62,958 nucleotides of DNA, taken from NCBI GenBank assembly GCA_002783345.1, contig PFFU01000104.1, positions 4,245-67,202 on the forward strand. The letters run 5' to 3'. This stretch comes from Candidatus Aquicultor secundus. Lineage in GTDB: Bacteria > Actinomycetota > Aquicultoria > Aquicultorales > Aquicultoraceae. Under the pieces are notes generated by a model, which had not been told where the DNA came from, ran no database searches, and saw only the letters and a program-made list of their open reading frames with translations. This document shows positions 17,061-26,670 of the stretch, piece by piece. How positions within the stretch are numbered: position 1 is the first letter of the stretch; every line of letters starts with the position of its first letter. The translations under genes and the position numbers were made by a program.

Positions 17061-17738
17061 TTATGTATCGGATAACATTCTTCGGATAATTACACGTAGA
17101 ATATGCAAAAACTGTCGTCCGCGATGGACGAAACCCGCCAGGTCGCGCCCCGTTTCACGATGAGTCATACAAACGGGAACCTCGACCACCCGGCACCCCT
17201 GTTTTAGGATATCGATGCTTAACCCGACTTCAAGCCCATAGCCGGATTCAAAATCCAAGCCGCTCACATATTTGGCCTTAACAGCCCGCTGGCCCGATAA
17301 CGGCTCGTTCATATATACACCGGTAAACCGGTGTATGCCCCAGCGACCTAAACCTTTTGCAAAACCTAAGCCCCCGGCTTTCTGCGCTTTCGGGAAATCG
17401 CCGATCGCCATGTCCGCCTCTTCGTTGAGAACAGGCTCGAGTATCTTTGCAGCCTCACCGGCGCACGCCCCAAGATCGCCATCAAGGAACAGCACGATCT
17501 CTTCTCGTACACCCTCCATTGCTCTTTGCAGGGCTTTTCCTTTGCCGACATTCTGAGGTAGGCGTAGTAAAACGGCTCCCGCATGCTCCGCAACTTCGGC
17601 GGTCGCATCGGTGGAGCCGTCATCAACGACCAGGATTTTTCCTACGGCTGCTATATCTCTTACCGCATGTATGGTTGCGGCTATCCTATCCGCCTCATTA
17701 AATGCGGCTATCACTGCAACTACCCTGGTGTTATCCAT
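17061..17738 (-). CDS. GT2 family glycosyltransferase
   Basis: A 225-residue GT-A enzyme: VVAVIAAFNEADRI at the N-terminus, VVDDGSTDATAEVAEHAGA, the loop RLPQNVGKGKALQRAME and the DGD metal motif in VLFLDGDLGA. A later ED/GQR segment (EPLSGQRAVKAKY) matches the GlcNAc- and glucosyl-3-phosphoglycerate-like GT2 group. It immediately follows the mctB-like gene with 27 bases between them, so it is probably co-transcribed with steA-mctB. GT2 genes next to mctB-like genes are also seen in Clostridia. The substrate is not known. Confidence 0.88.
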   Translation of the reverse strand: MDNTRVVAVIAAFNEADRIAATIHAVRDIAAVGKILVVDDGSTDATAEVAEHAGAVLLRLPQNVGKGKALQRAMEGVREEIVLFLDGDLGACAGEAAKILEPVLNEEADMAIGDFPKAQKAGGLGFAKGLGRWGIHRFTGVYMNEPLSGQRAVKAKYVSGLDFESGYGLEVGLSIDILKQGCRVVEVPVCMTHRETGRDLAGFVHRGRQFLHILRVIIRRMLSDT

Positions 17739-17765
17739 AGAGACCTTTAAACGTCACTTCGTCTT

Positions 17766-18665
17766 CTAAGGGGATATGTATGTTGGCATGAATTGGCCTG
17801 CAGTCCCTTTAATCCCAAAATCTCCGTCTTGCCCGGCAAGCGCAAAGACTGTCGATATAATGCCGGTTGGCTGGTTGATATTATCAACGGTTGGAATTCC
17901 TGCCTCCTGGAAGGTTTTAATGTATGATTTTTTGGCCACCGAAGTCTCAACCCCGACTGCTCTAATCTTAATGGCTTTAAGCTGTGCCGCCAGCGGAAGG
18001 TCTGTCTTCAGCGGGTCCTGGTTGGAATCCGACCCCCCAACAATCACCGCCGCATTTATGGGTTTAAAAAGCGAGAAATTTATGTCTGTTTTTATAAAGC
18101 CCATATTCGAGAGCTGCACGAGAAACGGTACTTTGGCAACGGTTGTGGTCGTAGTGATTGCCGTAGCGGTCGATGTGGAGGGTTTCGCCAACTCATCGAC
18201 CATCCTCTTCAGCACAAGCTCCCGTGCGTTATCGGCCGTCAATTGATCTGCAGTGAAATAGGGTTTGAGCTGCGTTAACGCCTGGTCGGCCAGTTTAATA
18301 TCGTTGTTTAGCCTGATTGAACTTGCCGTTGCCCCCGCCTTCTTAAACCCGTCTATAAGACCCGACACTATCTCGTCACCCGCATCGGCCGTCACGATAA
18401 CGCCGACATTTTGTTTATCAAGTCTTCCCTCAATAGCAAGCGGAATTACCTGGGTTGCAAACTTTCTCTGCTCCCCGACTTCATCCCGCAACATCCGATT
18501 TTCTTCACGCAATTCGTTGAAGTTCGTTTCGATGCGTTTAACCAGTGCCTGTTGCTGGTTCACAAGCACACCTTTATCCACAATAACCGTTCCCAACAGA
18601 ATACCGATTGCTAACGCAAAAAAAACGGCGACGAGTGACGCTATATGATAGCGCATATCTAACAT
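17766..18665 (-). CDS. MctB/CopT-like envelope protein
   Basis: A 299-residue member of the mycobacterial copper transport protein B family. The short cytoplasmic MLDMRYH is followed by one membrane helix (ASLVAVFFALAIGILLGTVIV), a coiled coil (about residues 38-65, LVKRIETNFNELREENRMLR) and an extracytoplasmic alpha/beta domain with VGVIVTADAGDEIVSGL. In Mycobacterium tuberculosis the homologue Rv1698 limits copper accumulation. In many bacteria without copper links the family simply co-occurs with SteA and probably works in cell division or the envelope. No copper-binding Cys/Met/His cluster stands out here, so the copper role should not be assumed. The gene is 40 bases downstream of steA and 27 bases upstream of the GT2 gene. 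Confidence 0.88.
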   Translation of the reverse strand: MLDMRYHIASLVAVFFALAIGILLGTVIVDKGVLVNQQQALVKRIETNFNELREENRMLRDEVGEQRKFATQVIPLAIEGRLDKQNVGVIVTADAGDEIVSGLIDGFKKAGATASSIRLNNDIKLADQALTQLKPYFTADQLTADNARELVLKRMVDELAKPSTSTATAITTTTTVAKVPFLVQLSNMGFIKTDINFSLFKPINAAVIVGGSDSNQDPLKTDLPLAAQLKAIKIRAVGVETSVAKKSYIKTFQEAGIPTVDNINQPTGIISTVFALAGQDGDFGIKGTAGQFMPTYISP

Positions 18666-18705
18666 ATGCTACTCCTAAAGTCCTAACTTAAAGCCCTAAA
18701 TTAAA

Positions 18706-20037
18706 TTAAAGTCCTAACATCAGTTTGATCTGGATTAATAGCAGCCGGATGGACTGTCTAATGCTGGGCGCAGCCATCACTATGGCTATAATAGCGCTCA
18801 TTCCGGCAAAAAGTAAGACTACGAGATGGCTTATTTTCACGCTGGACCTGTAAAGCTTATTCACGCCTTTAGCGTCCACGAGTTTGCTCCCGACTTTCAA
18901 GCGCACCAGGAACGTGCTGGACATTCCCTTGCGGCCCTTATCTAAAAACTCAACAAGGTTCGCGTGTGTGCCTACGGCCACGATAAGTTCACATCCGTGT
19001 TCGTAGGCGAGAATCATCGCAATATCCTCACTGGTTCCGACGGCCTCAAAGGTAATCGGGGACAGGCCGAGGTCGTTAAGCCTTTTTAAGCCCGGGGCTT
19101 TTCCGCCCGGATATGCGTGAACGATCAGCTCGGCCCCGCTTCTCAACGTATCATCAACTACGCTATCCATATCCCCGATAATGATATCCGGTTTATACCC
19201 TTCCTCGATGAGGGCGTCCGCCCCACCGTCGACGCCTATCAGTATCGGCTTCACCTCGCGGATATATGCCCTGAGCGCCTTGAGATCGGGCTTGTAATCG
19301 TACCCACGGACGACGATAAGCGCATGACGGCCTTTAAAGTCGACACGAGTTTCCGGAACCCTTGAGCCATCCAGAATCAGCTCTTTTTCCTTTTGCATGT
19401 ATTCAAGCGTGTTAACGGCAAACCTTTCGAGTTCCTCACCAATCCGGCTATGTGCTTTCTCTATCTCCTGCTCGAGAATCATGTGCGTAAGTTTCTTGCC
19501 AGAGGTGATACGGGTTCCGTTGCAGTAGATTTCCTCGCCCCGTATGCTGAGTTTAGCCCCCTCTTTGATTTTTTCAAATATCTCCGCCCCAACGTTATCC
19601 AGCAGGTGAATTCCGGCGGAACAGAGGATTAAGGGGCCGGTATTGGGATACTTTCCCGAGGTGAAACAACTGGCGTTTATGACAACCTCCACACCGGTCT
19701 CAACAACCGCTTCGGCGGTAACCCTATCGAGGTCTTCGTGGTCGATTATTGCGATATCTCCGGGCTTCAGCCGCTTTACAAGCTTTTTTGTCCTTTTATC
19801 GAGCTTCGCGACACCTTCATAAAACATACTTCCGGCTTTCTCGCTCTCCCGGTCGGGCACCTGTACCCCGGGTCGATCGCTTCTTTGTGAGTCGCTTGGC
19901 AGATCACTTTGTAAGTCGCTTTGTAGGTCGCTTCGTAGGATGTCTATCTCTAGATTATCATGTGCCGGTAATTTCTTGTTAACGCCATCGGCAGGAACTT
20001 CAACTTTTTTATCAAGAAGTTCTTTGGAACTATCCAT
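18706..20037 (-). CDS. steA: SteA-like cytokinetic ring protein
   Basis: A 443-residue protein of the SteA family (Rv1697-like), which supports cell separation in Corynebacterium together with an SteB partner. The central part (about residues 80-370) is alpha/beta with a thiamine-pyrophosphokinase-like fold (LIGVDGGADALIEEGYKPDIIIGDMDS written here in two parts: GVDGGADALIEEG and PDIIIGDMDSV). One C-terminal membrane helix is near residues 395-415. The N-terminal extension (about 75 residues) is acidic and contains a tetrapeptide array, four SDLQ-like units. The neighbouring mctB-like gene codes for a single-pass coiled-coil protein and may play the SteB role, which is inference. The order recN-x-steA-mctB matches Mycobacterium. 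Confidence 0.9.
   Translation of the reverse strand: MDSSKELLDKKVEVPADGVNKKLPAHDNLEIDILRSDLQSDLQSDLPSDSQRSDRPGVQVPDRESEKAGSMFYEGVAKLDKRTKKLVKRLKPGDIAIIDHEDLDRVTAEAVVETGVEVVINASCFTSGKYPNTGPLILCSAGIHLLDNVGAEIFEKIKEGAKLSIRGEEIYCNGTRITSGKKLTHMILEQEIEKAHSRIGEELERFAVNTLEYMQKEKELILDGSRVPETRVDFKGRHALIVVRGYDYKPDLKALRAYIREVKPILIGVDGGADALIEEGYKPDIIIGDMDSVVDDTLRSGAELIVHAYPGGKAPGLKRLNDLGLSPITFEAVGTSEDIAMILAYEHGCELIVAVGTHANLVEFLDKGRKGMSSTFLVRLKVGSKLVDAKGVNKLYRSSVKISHLVVLLFAGMSAIIAIVMAAPSIRQSIRLLLIQIKLMLGL
19885..19932 (-). repeat. Four tandem 12-base units within steA
   Basis: Units of twelve bases at 19885, 19897, 19909 and 19921 encode SDSQ, SDLP, SDLQ and SDLQ in order on the plus-strand coordinate, in frame in the disordered N-terminus of SteA. 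The array could gain or lose units without shifting the frame. Confidence 0.8.
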
Positions 20038-20105
20038 AATAAACCTCTTTATTATCTGAGCCCTTGCATAGGCTGATTGTACAACTAACGATTATCTAAC
20101 AGTTC

Positions 20106-20999
20106 TTACGATCCCAGCTTACCCTCTACCTGTATATTCGCGGGATTAACTTGGATGTGGACATGATCGTACCGGCTGGGCAGGTACTTGTTTATCTGGC
20201 TTGCTATATCGGGCAGCGGTCTCATCCACCCTATCTGATCCACCCGCCTCTGTACCCTTTGCCCTACGGTAACATGGATATTGTCGATATGAATAATAGC
20301 AACCCGCAAATCAGGATACCCATCCGGCTCGATCTCTATATGGTAATCCATCAACTTACCATAAAGGTTATAGGTTTTTACCATGGTTACAACACCGTCA
20401 ACCGGGCTGTATACGGCGGCGCCCGGCACCATCGCTATATCCATGGCCGACGTCGATGCGCTCCCCCGTCCGCGGGAACTCATCACAAACAGCACGGGGC
20501 TATTCGTGGCAAGCACTGCTTTTCGTACTGTTGCAGTGGTATCCCTGTTAAAGTAATTTACGGCGGGTGTAATAGCGATCGCTTCTCTGCGCTCCGCTTC
20601 ATGGAATCCCACGCCGATTACATCTCCGTTTTTGCCCGGCAAAGACAGCTTAAGGCTCGACGTGCCGACCGTTGCGAAGCAATTATAAAGCGGCTCATCC
20701 TTAGCGTGCTTATTAAGTTCCGAGGCGCCCGCTTTTGAACCTTGCGCAACCTTTAAAATCCCCGACTCAGTCACAGTATAATATGTAAGGCCGACTGAGG
20801 TTATCAACAACACGACAAGAAACCCTTGTTTCAGCCTGCGCAACCTCCTGCGGCGGTTCTCACGCCGTATTTGATTAATACGGAGCGCTGTTGTCGTTGA
20901 AGAACTATCCGCAGGTAGTTCAACTTCTGCACTGAATAAGATTTTACCTGGATCCTCGAGTTGCGCCTCAGTCTCCTGTTTATTAGTTAACTCGTCCAT
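20106..20999 (-). CDS. Single-pass membrane protein with degenerate LytM (M23) domain
   Basis: A 297-residue protein with a basic cytoplasmic segment (RRENRRRRLRRLKQ), one membrane helix (about residues 58-77, FLVVLLITSVGLTYYTV) and an extracytoplasmic domain. The last 110 residues match the LytM/M23 fold: DIAMVPGAAVYSPVDGVVT, a strand set with HIEIEP, and DHVHIQVNP. In active enzymes the first zinc ligand is the His of H-x3-D; here that position is Thr (TSAMD). The Asp and the late HxH (HVH) are present. A missing zinc ligand suggests an inactive domain of the EnvC kind that regulates another hydrolase. Its stop overlaps nothing, and its start overlaps the recN 3' end by 17 bases. It sits between recN and steA, where sporulating Clostridia have spoIVB and spo0A. 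Confidence 0.75.
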   Translation of the reverse strand: MDELTNKQETEAQLEDPGKILFSAEVELPADSSSTTTALRINQIRRENRRRRLRRLKQGFLVVLLITSVGLTYYTVTESGILKVAQGSKAGASELNKHAKDEPLYNCFATVGTSSLKLSLPGKNGDVIGVGFHEAERREAIAITPAVNYFNRDTTATVRKAVLATNSPVLFVMSSRGRGSASTSAMDIAMVPGAAVYSPVDGVVTMVKTYNLYGKLMDYHIEIEPDGYPDLRVAIIHIDNIHVTVGQRVQRRVDQIGWMRPLPDIASQINKYLPSRYDHVHIQVNPANIQVEGKLGS

Positions 21000-22728
21000 C
21001 TACCAGCCCGTGTTTGTTCCTTTGCGCCTCAGTTATCAGTTCCTCAGCGTGTTTAAGCGATACATCCGAGCTAATATTTCCGCTCAGCAGGCGAGCCATC
21101 TCGCTCACCCTGTCCCCGCTTAGCAATTCCACGATCTCGGTATTCGTTCGCTCTTCCACCTCAAATTTAACAACGGAGAAATGCTTATCGGCGAAACTGG
21201 CTATCTGCGGCAGGTGCGTTACAGAGAACACCTGGTGCCGTAACCCAAGGATCGACATCTTCTGGCCTACCGCCATCGCAGTCGTTCCCCCGATCCCCAC
21301 ATCGATCTCATCGAATATCAGGGTCGGCACTTCATCCGCATCGGCAAGTATGATCTTCAGCGCCAGCATCACCCGCGATATCTCCCCGCCCGACGCTATC
21401 TTCGTGAGTGGTTTTGCCGGCTCTCCCTTGTTTGCCGATATCATGAACTCGATTCTGTCGATACCGTTCGGGTAAAGTTTCGTCCTTTTATCTTCTACTA
21501 GTAATCCGTTGTCATCTTGTTCCCTGCTAAATAATACCTCAAATTTAGCGTTTGGCATATTCAAATCGGCAAGTTCTCTCATAACTTCTTTAGCGAATTT
21601 CTTGCCCGCGCTCGCACGGGATTCACTTTGTTGCACTGCGATGGTAGCCAGCTCTTTTTCTGTCTCTACTATATCTACCTCTAGTTTCTCCATCCTCTCA
21701 CCCGAAGTATCACACAAAAGCAACTCTTTAGAGGCGGTATCCATATAGGCAAGGATATCTTCAATCGTTGCGCCGTATTTTCGTTTTAGGAGGGATAGAA
21801 GGGCCAGGTGGTCCTCGATTTCCTGAAGCCTGTCCGGTGGAAAGTCCAGGGTTAAGCCATAGTTGCGGATGTTTTGAGAGCAGTCCTCAAGCTCTAGCAA
21901 AATACCGTTGAGGCGCTCGATCAGCCCATCCAGCTCCGGGTCGATACTCGCCACCATGCGAAGCTCATCTAGCGCCCTTGCAACCAGCTCGGTTCCGGGC
22001 GCGATCTCGTCGCTTTCCGAGAGCGCATTCGCGGCTTTGGCTACCGCGCAGTAGAGCTTCTCGGCATTTCGCAGAATCTCGCGCTCCCGCATAAGTTCAT
22101 CGTCTTCTCCCTGGGTTAGCGCAGCCCGCTCGATCTCGCTCACCTGAAACTGCAGCAAATCCTTCTTGCCCAGCATCTCACGCTCGGCGCCGTGCAGCCG
22201 CCCCAATTCGTCCTTCATGCGCCGCAGCGTCCCGCTCTTCTCCCGAAACTCGCCGCGCAGCTCCAGCAGCTTTTTGCCGCCGTATTTATCAAGGAAATCA
22301 ACGTGCGCTGATATTTTAAAAAGCGATTGATGCTCGTGCTGGCCGTGCAGGTCGACCAAGCGCCTTCCTATCTCGGAAAGCGTGGCGACCGTTACCATGT
22401 GGTCGTTAACGTAGCATTTGTTCTTGCCGTCTGTGGAAATAACCCTGCGGATTATAAGCTGTTCGTCATCTTCAAGAAAATCGCCTAGCTTCTCATCAGA
22501 AACCTTTAGGCCCGGGGGGATAGCAAACATGCCCTGCACCTCGGCCTTTACGCTGCCGCTTCGGATAAGCGATGCGTCGGCGCGCCCACCCAGCAACAGG
22601 TTGACCGCTCCAACCACCACAGTTTTGCCCGCACCGGTCTCCCCGGTCAGTATGTTCAAGCCCTGCCCAAATTGGATTCGTGCCTTATCTATAAGCGCAA
22701 GATTATTAATAGAAAGCTCTTGAAGCAT
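20983..22728 (-). CDS. recN: DNA repair ATPase RecN
   Basis: RecN is an SMC-like ATPase that acts early in double-strand break repair. The 581-residue protein has the N-terminal FGQGLNILTGETGAGKT Walker A region (GETGAGKT at 29-36), a long central coiled coil, the ABC signature IASGGEISRVMLALK and Walker B TLIFDEIDVGIGG, with the D-loop histidine in FSVTHLPQIAS. Length is normal (about 560). It follows nadK by 41 bases and overlaps the LytM-like gene by 17. In Clostridia argR usually sits between tlyA/nadK and recN; it is absent here. Confidence 0.97.
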   Translation of the reverse strand: MLQELSINNLALIDKARIQFGQGLNILTGETGAGKTVVVGAVNLLLGGRADASLIRSGSVKAEVQGMFAIPPGLKVSDEKLGDFLEDDEQLIIRRVISTDGKNKCYVNDHMVTVATLSEIGRRLVDLHGQHEHQSLFKISAHVDFLDKYGGKKLLELRGEFREKSGTLRRMKDELGRLHGAEREMLGKKDLLQFQVSEIERAALTQGEDDELMREREILRNAEKLYCAVAKAANALSESDEIAPGTELVARALDELRMVASIDPELDGLIERLNGILLELEDCSQNIRNYGLTLDFPPDRLQEIEDHLALLSLLKRKYGATIEDILAYMDTASKELLLCDTSGERMEKLEVDIVETEKELATIAVQQSESRASAGKKFAKEVMRELADLNMPNAKFEVLFSREQDDNGLLVEDKRTKLYPNGIDRIEFMISANKGEPAKPLTKIASGGEISRVMLALKIILADADEVPTLIFDEIDVGIGGTTAMAVGQKMSILGLRHQVFSVTHLPQIASFADKHFSVVKFEVEERTNTEIVELLSGDRVSEMARLLSGNISSDVSLKHAEELITEAQRNKHGLVDGRVN

Positions 22729-22769
22729 GTTCTCCCCAGTACTCTATCATACTTCAGTAGACCGATATG

Positions 22770-23648
22770 CTAGTGAAGCCAAGTATCCCAAACGGTTAGC
22801 TTATCTTTAAATACCGTGTAGAAGCTCCTGTCTTTAAGCTTAACGAGCAGCACCTTTGATTGCGCTTTCTCAATATGTACTGAATCGGCGATTGCCTGAA
22901 ACACGGCAAAACCATCAACACCCACCGTGATATCCAGCCGGCGTGCCAGCTCTACCTTTACTTTATCCTGAGCGCCCAAAACCACCGTCCTGCCAAACAG
23001 CGAATGCGGGTTTATGGGCGTTAGCAGGATCAACTCATGAACCGGCGACACAACCGGACCGCCCGCCGAGAACGAATACGCGGTAGAACCCGTGGGGGTG
23101 GCGAATATAAGCCCGTCCGCTTTATACCTGCTGAATATCTGGTCATTTATATAGACACCCATCTCAAGCATGCGTTGATGACGTCCGCGCTCGATCGTTA
23201 TCTCGTTGAGCGCAATGTATTCCTGATGAAAATCAGCGGCATTAATCGTGCACTTCAGCGCCATCCGCTCGTCGATCTTATAATCACCGGCAATTATCCT
23301 CTCCATCGCCGGATACATCTCGGTAAACTCAACCTCGGACAAAAACCCGACGCGACCAAGGTTAACCCCGACAATCGGCACCATCGCACCTTTGAGGATG
23401 CGCACAGCCCGCAGTATGGTACCGTCCCCACCAAGGCATATCAGAGCATCGCTCCCCTGTATCCCGGCATCATCGGCCGCAAGATCGGGCCTGTTCAACT
23501 TAACGGCATCGTCCGCATGCATAATCGCCTTCACGCCCCGCTCGTTGAGCCATGCAATTAATGCAAGCGCTATGGGCAGCACGTCCGCCTTCTCGATATT
23601 GGGAACGATCGTCACGGTATTCATTTTTTTATATGGAGTTTCATGCAT
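22770..23648 (-). CDS. nadK: NAD kinase
   Basis: NadK phosphorylates NAD to NADP. The 292-residue protein shows the kinase GGDGT motif (73-77), the NE-x-TI-x-RG segment ([10 protein letters not shown]) and the substrate-binding [17 protein letters not shown]. The first ATG has AGGA seven bases upstream; the next ATG at codon 9 has no ribosome-binding site, so the longer form is used. It is in the conserved tlyA-nadK-recN order. The 115-base gap to tlyA contains a weak hairpin (ACCCTTTATAGGGT) but no gene. Confidence 0.97.
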   Translation of the reverse strand: MHETPYKKMNTVTIVPNIEKADVLPIALALIAWLNERGVKAIMHADDAVKLNRPDLAADDAGIQGSDALICLGGDGTILRAVRILKGAMVPIVGVNLGRVGFLSEVEFTEMYPAMERIIAGDYKIDERMALKCTINAADFHQEYIALNEITIERGRHQRMLEMGVYINDQIFSRYKADGLIFATPTGSTAYSFSAGGPVVSPVHELILLTPINPHSLFGRTVVLGAQDKVKVELARRLDITVGVDGFAVFQAIADSVHIEKAQSKVLLVKLKDRSFYTVFKDKLTVWDTWLH

Positions 23649-23763
23649 ATATACGTCCTGTTTTCGATTTTTATAAACGCTTTATATCACTTTATATTAT
23701 AAGCTAACACTCGGTAATTAGCACCCTTTATAGGGTTCAGAGGCTAGGGCCCGGGGTAAGAAC

Positions 23764-24570
23764 CTAGCTCAACTCTTCATGTGCTTTTTCTACTATGTTA
23801 TCGACTATTCCCGCTTTATCCTCTTCGGGGATGCCGGGCCCGATTCGCGAGGCATAGATAAGAAATTCGATGTTTCCTTCGGGCCCCTTTATGGGGGAAT
23901 ATATTAAACCCTTTACAAACAAGCCGCTTTTCTTAAAATGATCCCATATATGCATCAAAATATCCTTATGCACTTCGGGGTCTTTTACCACGCCTTTTTT
24001 ACCTATCCGCTCCCTGCCCGCCTCAAACTGGGGCTTAACGAGCGCAATAAGCTCTCCGTCGGGTTTCATGAGGTTTAAAATGCTTTCCAGGATTTTCTCA
24101 AGCGAGATAAAGGAGGCATCCACCGTTACCAGGTCGGCCGGTTCTTCAAGGTCCGCGGGCGCAACATAACGAATATTGGTGCGCTCCATAACGACGACTT
24201 TGGGATTTTGGCGGAGCGACCAGGCAAGCTGTCCGTAACCGACATCGATTGCGACCACCCTGCGTGCTCCGTGGCGCAGCAGGCAGTCCGTAAATCCACC
24301 GGTTGACGCGCCAACGTCAACGCAAAACTTACCTTCGGGATTAATTGCAAATTCGTGGAGCGCCTTTTCAAGCTTAAGACCGCCGCGAGAAACATAGGTA
24401 GTAGGCTCTAAAACGGTAATGTGGCTGCCATCTTCAATCAAGCTTGCGGGTTTACCGACCGGCTTACCGTCGGCAAATACCTTGCCCTCATTGATAAGGC
24501 GGCGCGCCTGTTCGCGGCTCTCTACAATCCCCGCTTCTACCAGGTATACATCCGCCCGTTTCCTTGTCAT
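23764..24570 (-). CDS. tlyA: TlyA family rRNA 2'-O-methyltransferase
   Basis: TlyA methylates ribose positions in 16S and/or 23S rRNA. The 268-residue protein has an N-terminal S4 RNA-binding domain (about residues 3-60, RADVYLVEAGIVESREQARR) and an FtsJ-type SAM methyltransferase domain with motif I CVDVGASTGGFTDCLL near residues 83-98, then VAIDVGYGQL, VTVDASFISL and LVKPQFEAGR. The K-D-K-E-type catalytic lysine region is present in IALVKPQ. It ends 18 bases from dxs on the upstream side; the dxs-tlyA-nadK order is conserved. Some TlyA proteins have been called hemolysins, but the rRNA role is better supported. Confidence 0.93.
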   Translation of the reverse strand: MTRKRADVYLVEAGIVESREQARRLINEGKVFADGKPVGKPASLIEDGSHITVLEPTTYVSRGGLKLEKALHEFAINPEGKFCVDVGASTGGFTDCLLRHGARRVVAIDVGYGQLAWSLRQNPKVVVMERTNIRYVAPADLEEPADLVTVDASFISLEKILESILNLMKPDGELIALVKPQFEAGRERIGKKGVVKDPEVHKDILMHIWDHFKKSGLFVKGLIYSPIKGPEGNIEFLIYASRIGPGIPEEDKAGIVDNIVEKAHEELS

Positions 24571-24587
24571 CTTTAGTCATCTTCCGG

Positions 24588-26534
24588 CTACTCGAGGACC
24601 GATGCGCGTTTTCCGGCTACCCGCTTCTCTGCGACTCTGGAACGCTTCTTTGGGTTGCCCGGCTCATCTAATTTACGGTTAACGCTGTAGGCGATCCCGT
24701 TTGCGTCGAGATGGATCTCTGCAAGCAGGCGTTTTATCGATCCATGGGATATAAATCTATCCGGTATGCCCAGGCGCAGTGCCGGTGTAGACTCCCCAAG
24801 CTCGGTAAGAACTTCAAGAACGCCCGACCCGAACCCGCCGATCAGCGAGTTGTCCTCGACGGTTACCACGAGGCTATGATTTTCCGCGGCCCACGCAATC
24901 ATATCGGTATCAAGCGGCTTAATAAAGCGCATGTTGACTACCGATGCCGACACACCCCGCTTTTCTAACACCTCTGCCGCCTCGACAGAGGACTGCACCA
25001 TCCTACCGACCGCCAGAATGCAGACATCGCTTCCTTTAGTTAGAATCTCAGCTTTACCCTCGGGAACCAGATGGTATGGCCCCAATAGTTTTATACCAAA
25101 ACCCTTGCCCCTCGGGTACCTCAGGGCAACCGGCTTTTTTATTTCAAGAGCGGTAAACAGCATATGCCGCAGCTCGTCTTCATCCTTCGGCGCCATGACC
25201 GTAAGGCCGGGAACGCTTCTCAAATATGTCAGGTCAAACGCCCCATGGTGCGTCGGGCCGTCCTCGCCGACAATTCCGGCCCTATCGACCGCAAAGACCA
25301 CCGGAAGCTCCTGCAGACTCACATCCTGCATTATCTGGTCGTAAGCGCGTTGCAAGAACGTCGAGTAAATCGCCACCACCGGCTGATATCCCCGCATCGC
25401 CAGACCCGCCGCAAAGGTAACGGCGTGCTGCTCGGCTATCCCGACATCATAAAACCTGTCCGGGTGCGCCTTCTCGAATATGTCCAGCCCGGTACCGCTT
25501 GCCATTGCCGCGGTTATACCGACCACCTTATCATTCTTATTCGCCAAATCTACCAGCGTTTTTCCAAATACCTCGGTATACGTGGAAACATCGCTACAAG
25601 ATTTAGGCTCGCCCGTCCTCGTAATAAACGGGGCGATGCCATGCCATTTTTCAGGCCGTTCGACGGCCGGCGAATACCCAAGCCCCTTCTTTGTAATCAC
25701 GTGGATCAAAACGGGGCCTTCAACCTGCTTGGCAAGCCCAAGGTTACGCTCGATTTCGCGTATATCGTGGCCGTCTATCGGGCCGATGTAAGTGAATCCA
25801 AGTTCCTCAAACAGCATTCCCGGCACGAGAAGCGCCTTCACGCTCTCCTTTACATGCATCCCAATATCGTACACAAGCTCGCCGATTGCCGGCAGCTTCT
25901 TAATCCTCTGCTCGATCTCTTTGCGAAGCTTGGCATGCCCCGGGTCCAACCTAACCCAGGCGAGATATCCGGATATCGCCCCAACATTCGGGGATATCGA
26001 CATTCCGTTGTCATTGAGAACAACCATCAAACGTGTGCCGAGGTGCCCGGCCTGGTCAAGCGCCTCATACGCGATTCCGCCGGTCAGCGAACCATCGCCG
26101 ATGACCACGGCGACATGCTCGTTCCCGCCATCTTTATCGCGGCCCTCGGCCATTCCAAGGCCAAAGCTGATCGAGTTGCTGGCGTGACCGCTATCTAAAA
26201 AGTCATGCTCGCTCTCGCTTTTCTTTGGAAATCCCGCCAGACCCCCGTACTGCCTCAAGGTAGAGAACGTTTCGTTCCTGCCGGTCAGCAACTTATGTAC
26301 GTAGCTTTGATGACCGACATCCCAAATTATCTTATCAACCGGGCTTTCAAGGGAACGGTGAAGCGCAAGCGTTAGCTCGACGACCCCCAGGCTTGACGCC
26401 AGATGCCCTCCCGTCTCCGAAACCGTCTCAATCAGCCGCGACCTGATCTCCGTGGCCAGCTGGGCTAGTTCCCCATGCGACAAGTGCTTTATATCGTTCG
26501 GACTTTTGATCGTGTTTAGAATTTGATAGTCCAT
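24588..26534 (-). CDS. dxs: 1-deoxy-D-xylulose-5-phosphate synthase
   Basis: Dxs joins pyruvate and glyceraldehyde-3-phosphate to start the MEP isoprenoid pathway, using thiamine diphosphate. The 648-residue protein has the N-terminal domain with IIWDVGHQSYVHKLLTGR, the thiamine diphosphate motif VIGDGSLTGGIAYEALDQAG (GDG to N), the pyrimidine-domain DRAGIVGEDGPTHHGAFD and the C-terminal transketolase domain (VTVEDNSLIGGFGSGV). A basic C-terminal tail of about 25 residues rich in RVAEKR/KR repeats is extra. It is 203 bases downstream of ispA, with a hairpin repeat element lying in the gap. It supplies IPP/DMAPP that ispA extends. Confidence 0.97.
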   Translation of the reverse strand: MDYQILNTIKSPNDIKHLSHGELAQLATEIRSRLIETVSETGGHLASSLGVVELTLALHRSLESPVDKIIWDVGHQSYVHKLLTGRNETFSTLRQYGGLAGFPKKSESEHDFLDSGHASNSISFGLGMAEGRDKDGGNEHVAVVIGDGSLTGGIAYEALDQAGHLGTRLMVVLNDNGMSISPNVGAISGYLAWVRLDPGHAKLRKEIEQRIKKLPAIGELVYDIGMHVKESVKALLVPGMLFEELGFTYIGPIDGHDIREIERNLGLAKQVEGPVLIHVITKKGLGYSPAVERPEKWHGIAPFITRTGEPKSCSDVSTYTEVFGKTLVDLANKNDKVVGITAAMASGTGLDIFEKAHPDRFYDVGIAEQHAVTFAAGLAMRGYQPVVAIYSTFLQRAYDQIMQDVSLQELPVVFAVDRAGIVGEDGPTHHGAFDLTYLRSVPGLTVMAPKDEDELRHMLFTALEIKKPVALRYPRGKGFGIKLLGPYHLVPEGKAEILTKGSDVCILAVGRMVQSSVEAAEVLEKRGVSASVVNMRFIKPLDTDMIAWAAENHSLVVTVEDNSLIGGFGSGVLEVLTELGESTPALRLGIPDRFISHGSIKRLLAEIHLDANGIAYSVNRKLDEPGNPKKRSRVAEKRVAGKRASVLE

Positions 26535-26670
26535 ATCACCCTTCTTTTACCCTTAACCGCCACTGTCATCAACTATTCCACATTCCAGCGATTTCTGATA
26601 TTTTAGGTTATTTCACGTATTATAACGCTAAGTCCCTGCTTTAGTAATGGTAATTTGTTATAGGGTTATA

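Noticed and set aside
25164-26198. Plus-strand open frame of 344 codons
   Set aside because: It is the antisense shadow of dxs; its protein resembles nothing and has no ribosome-binding site.
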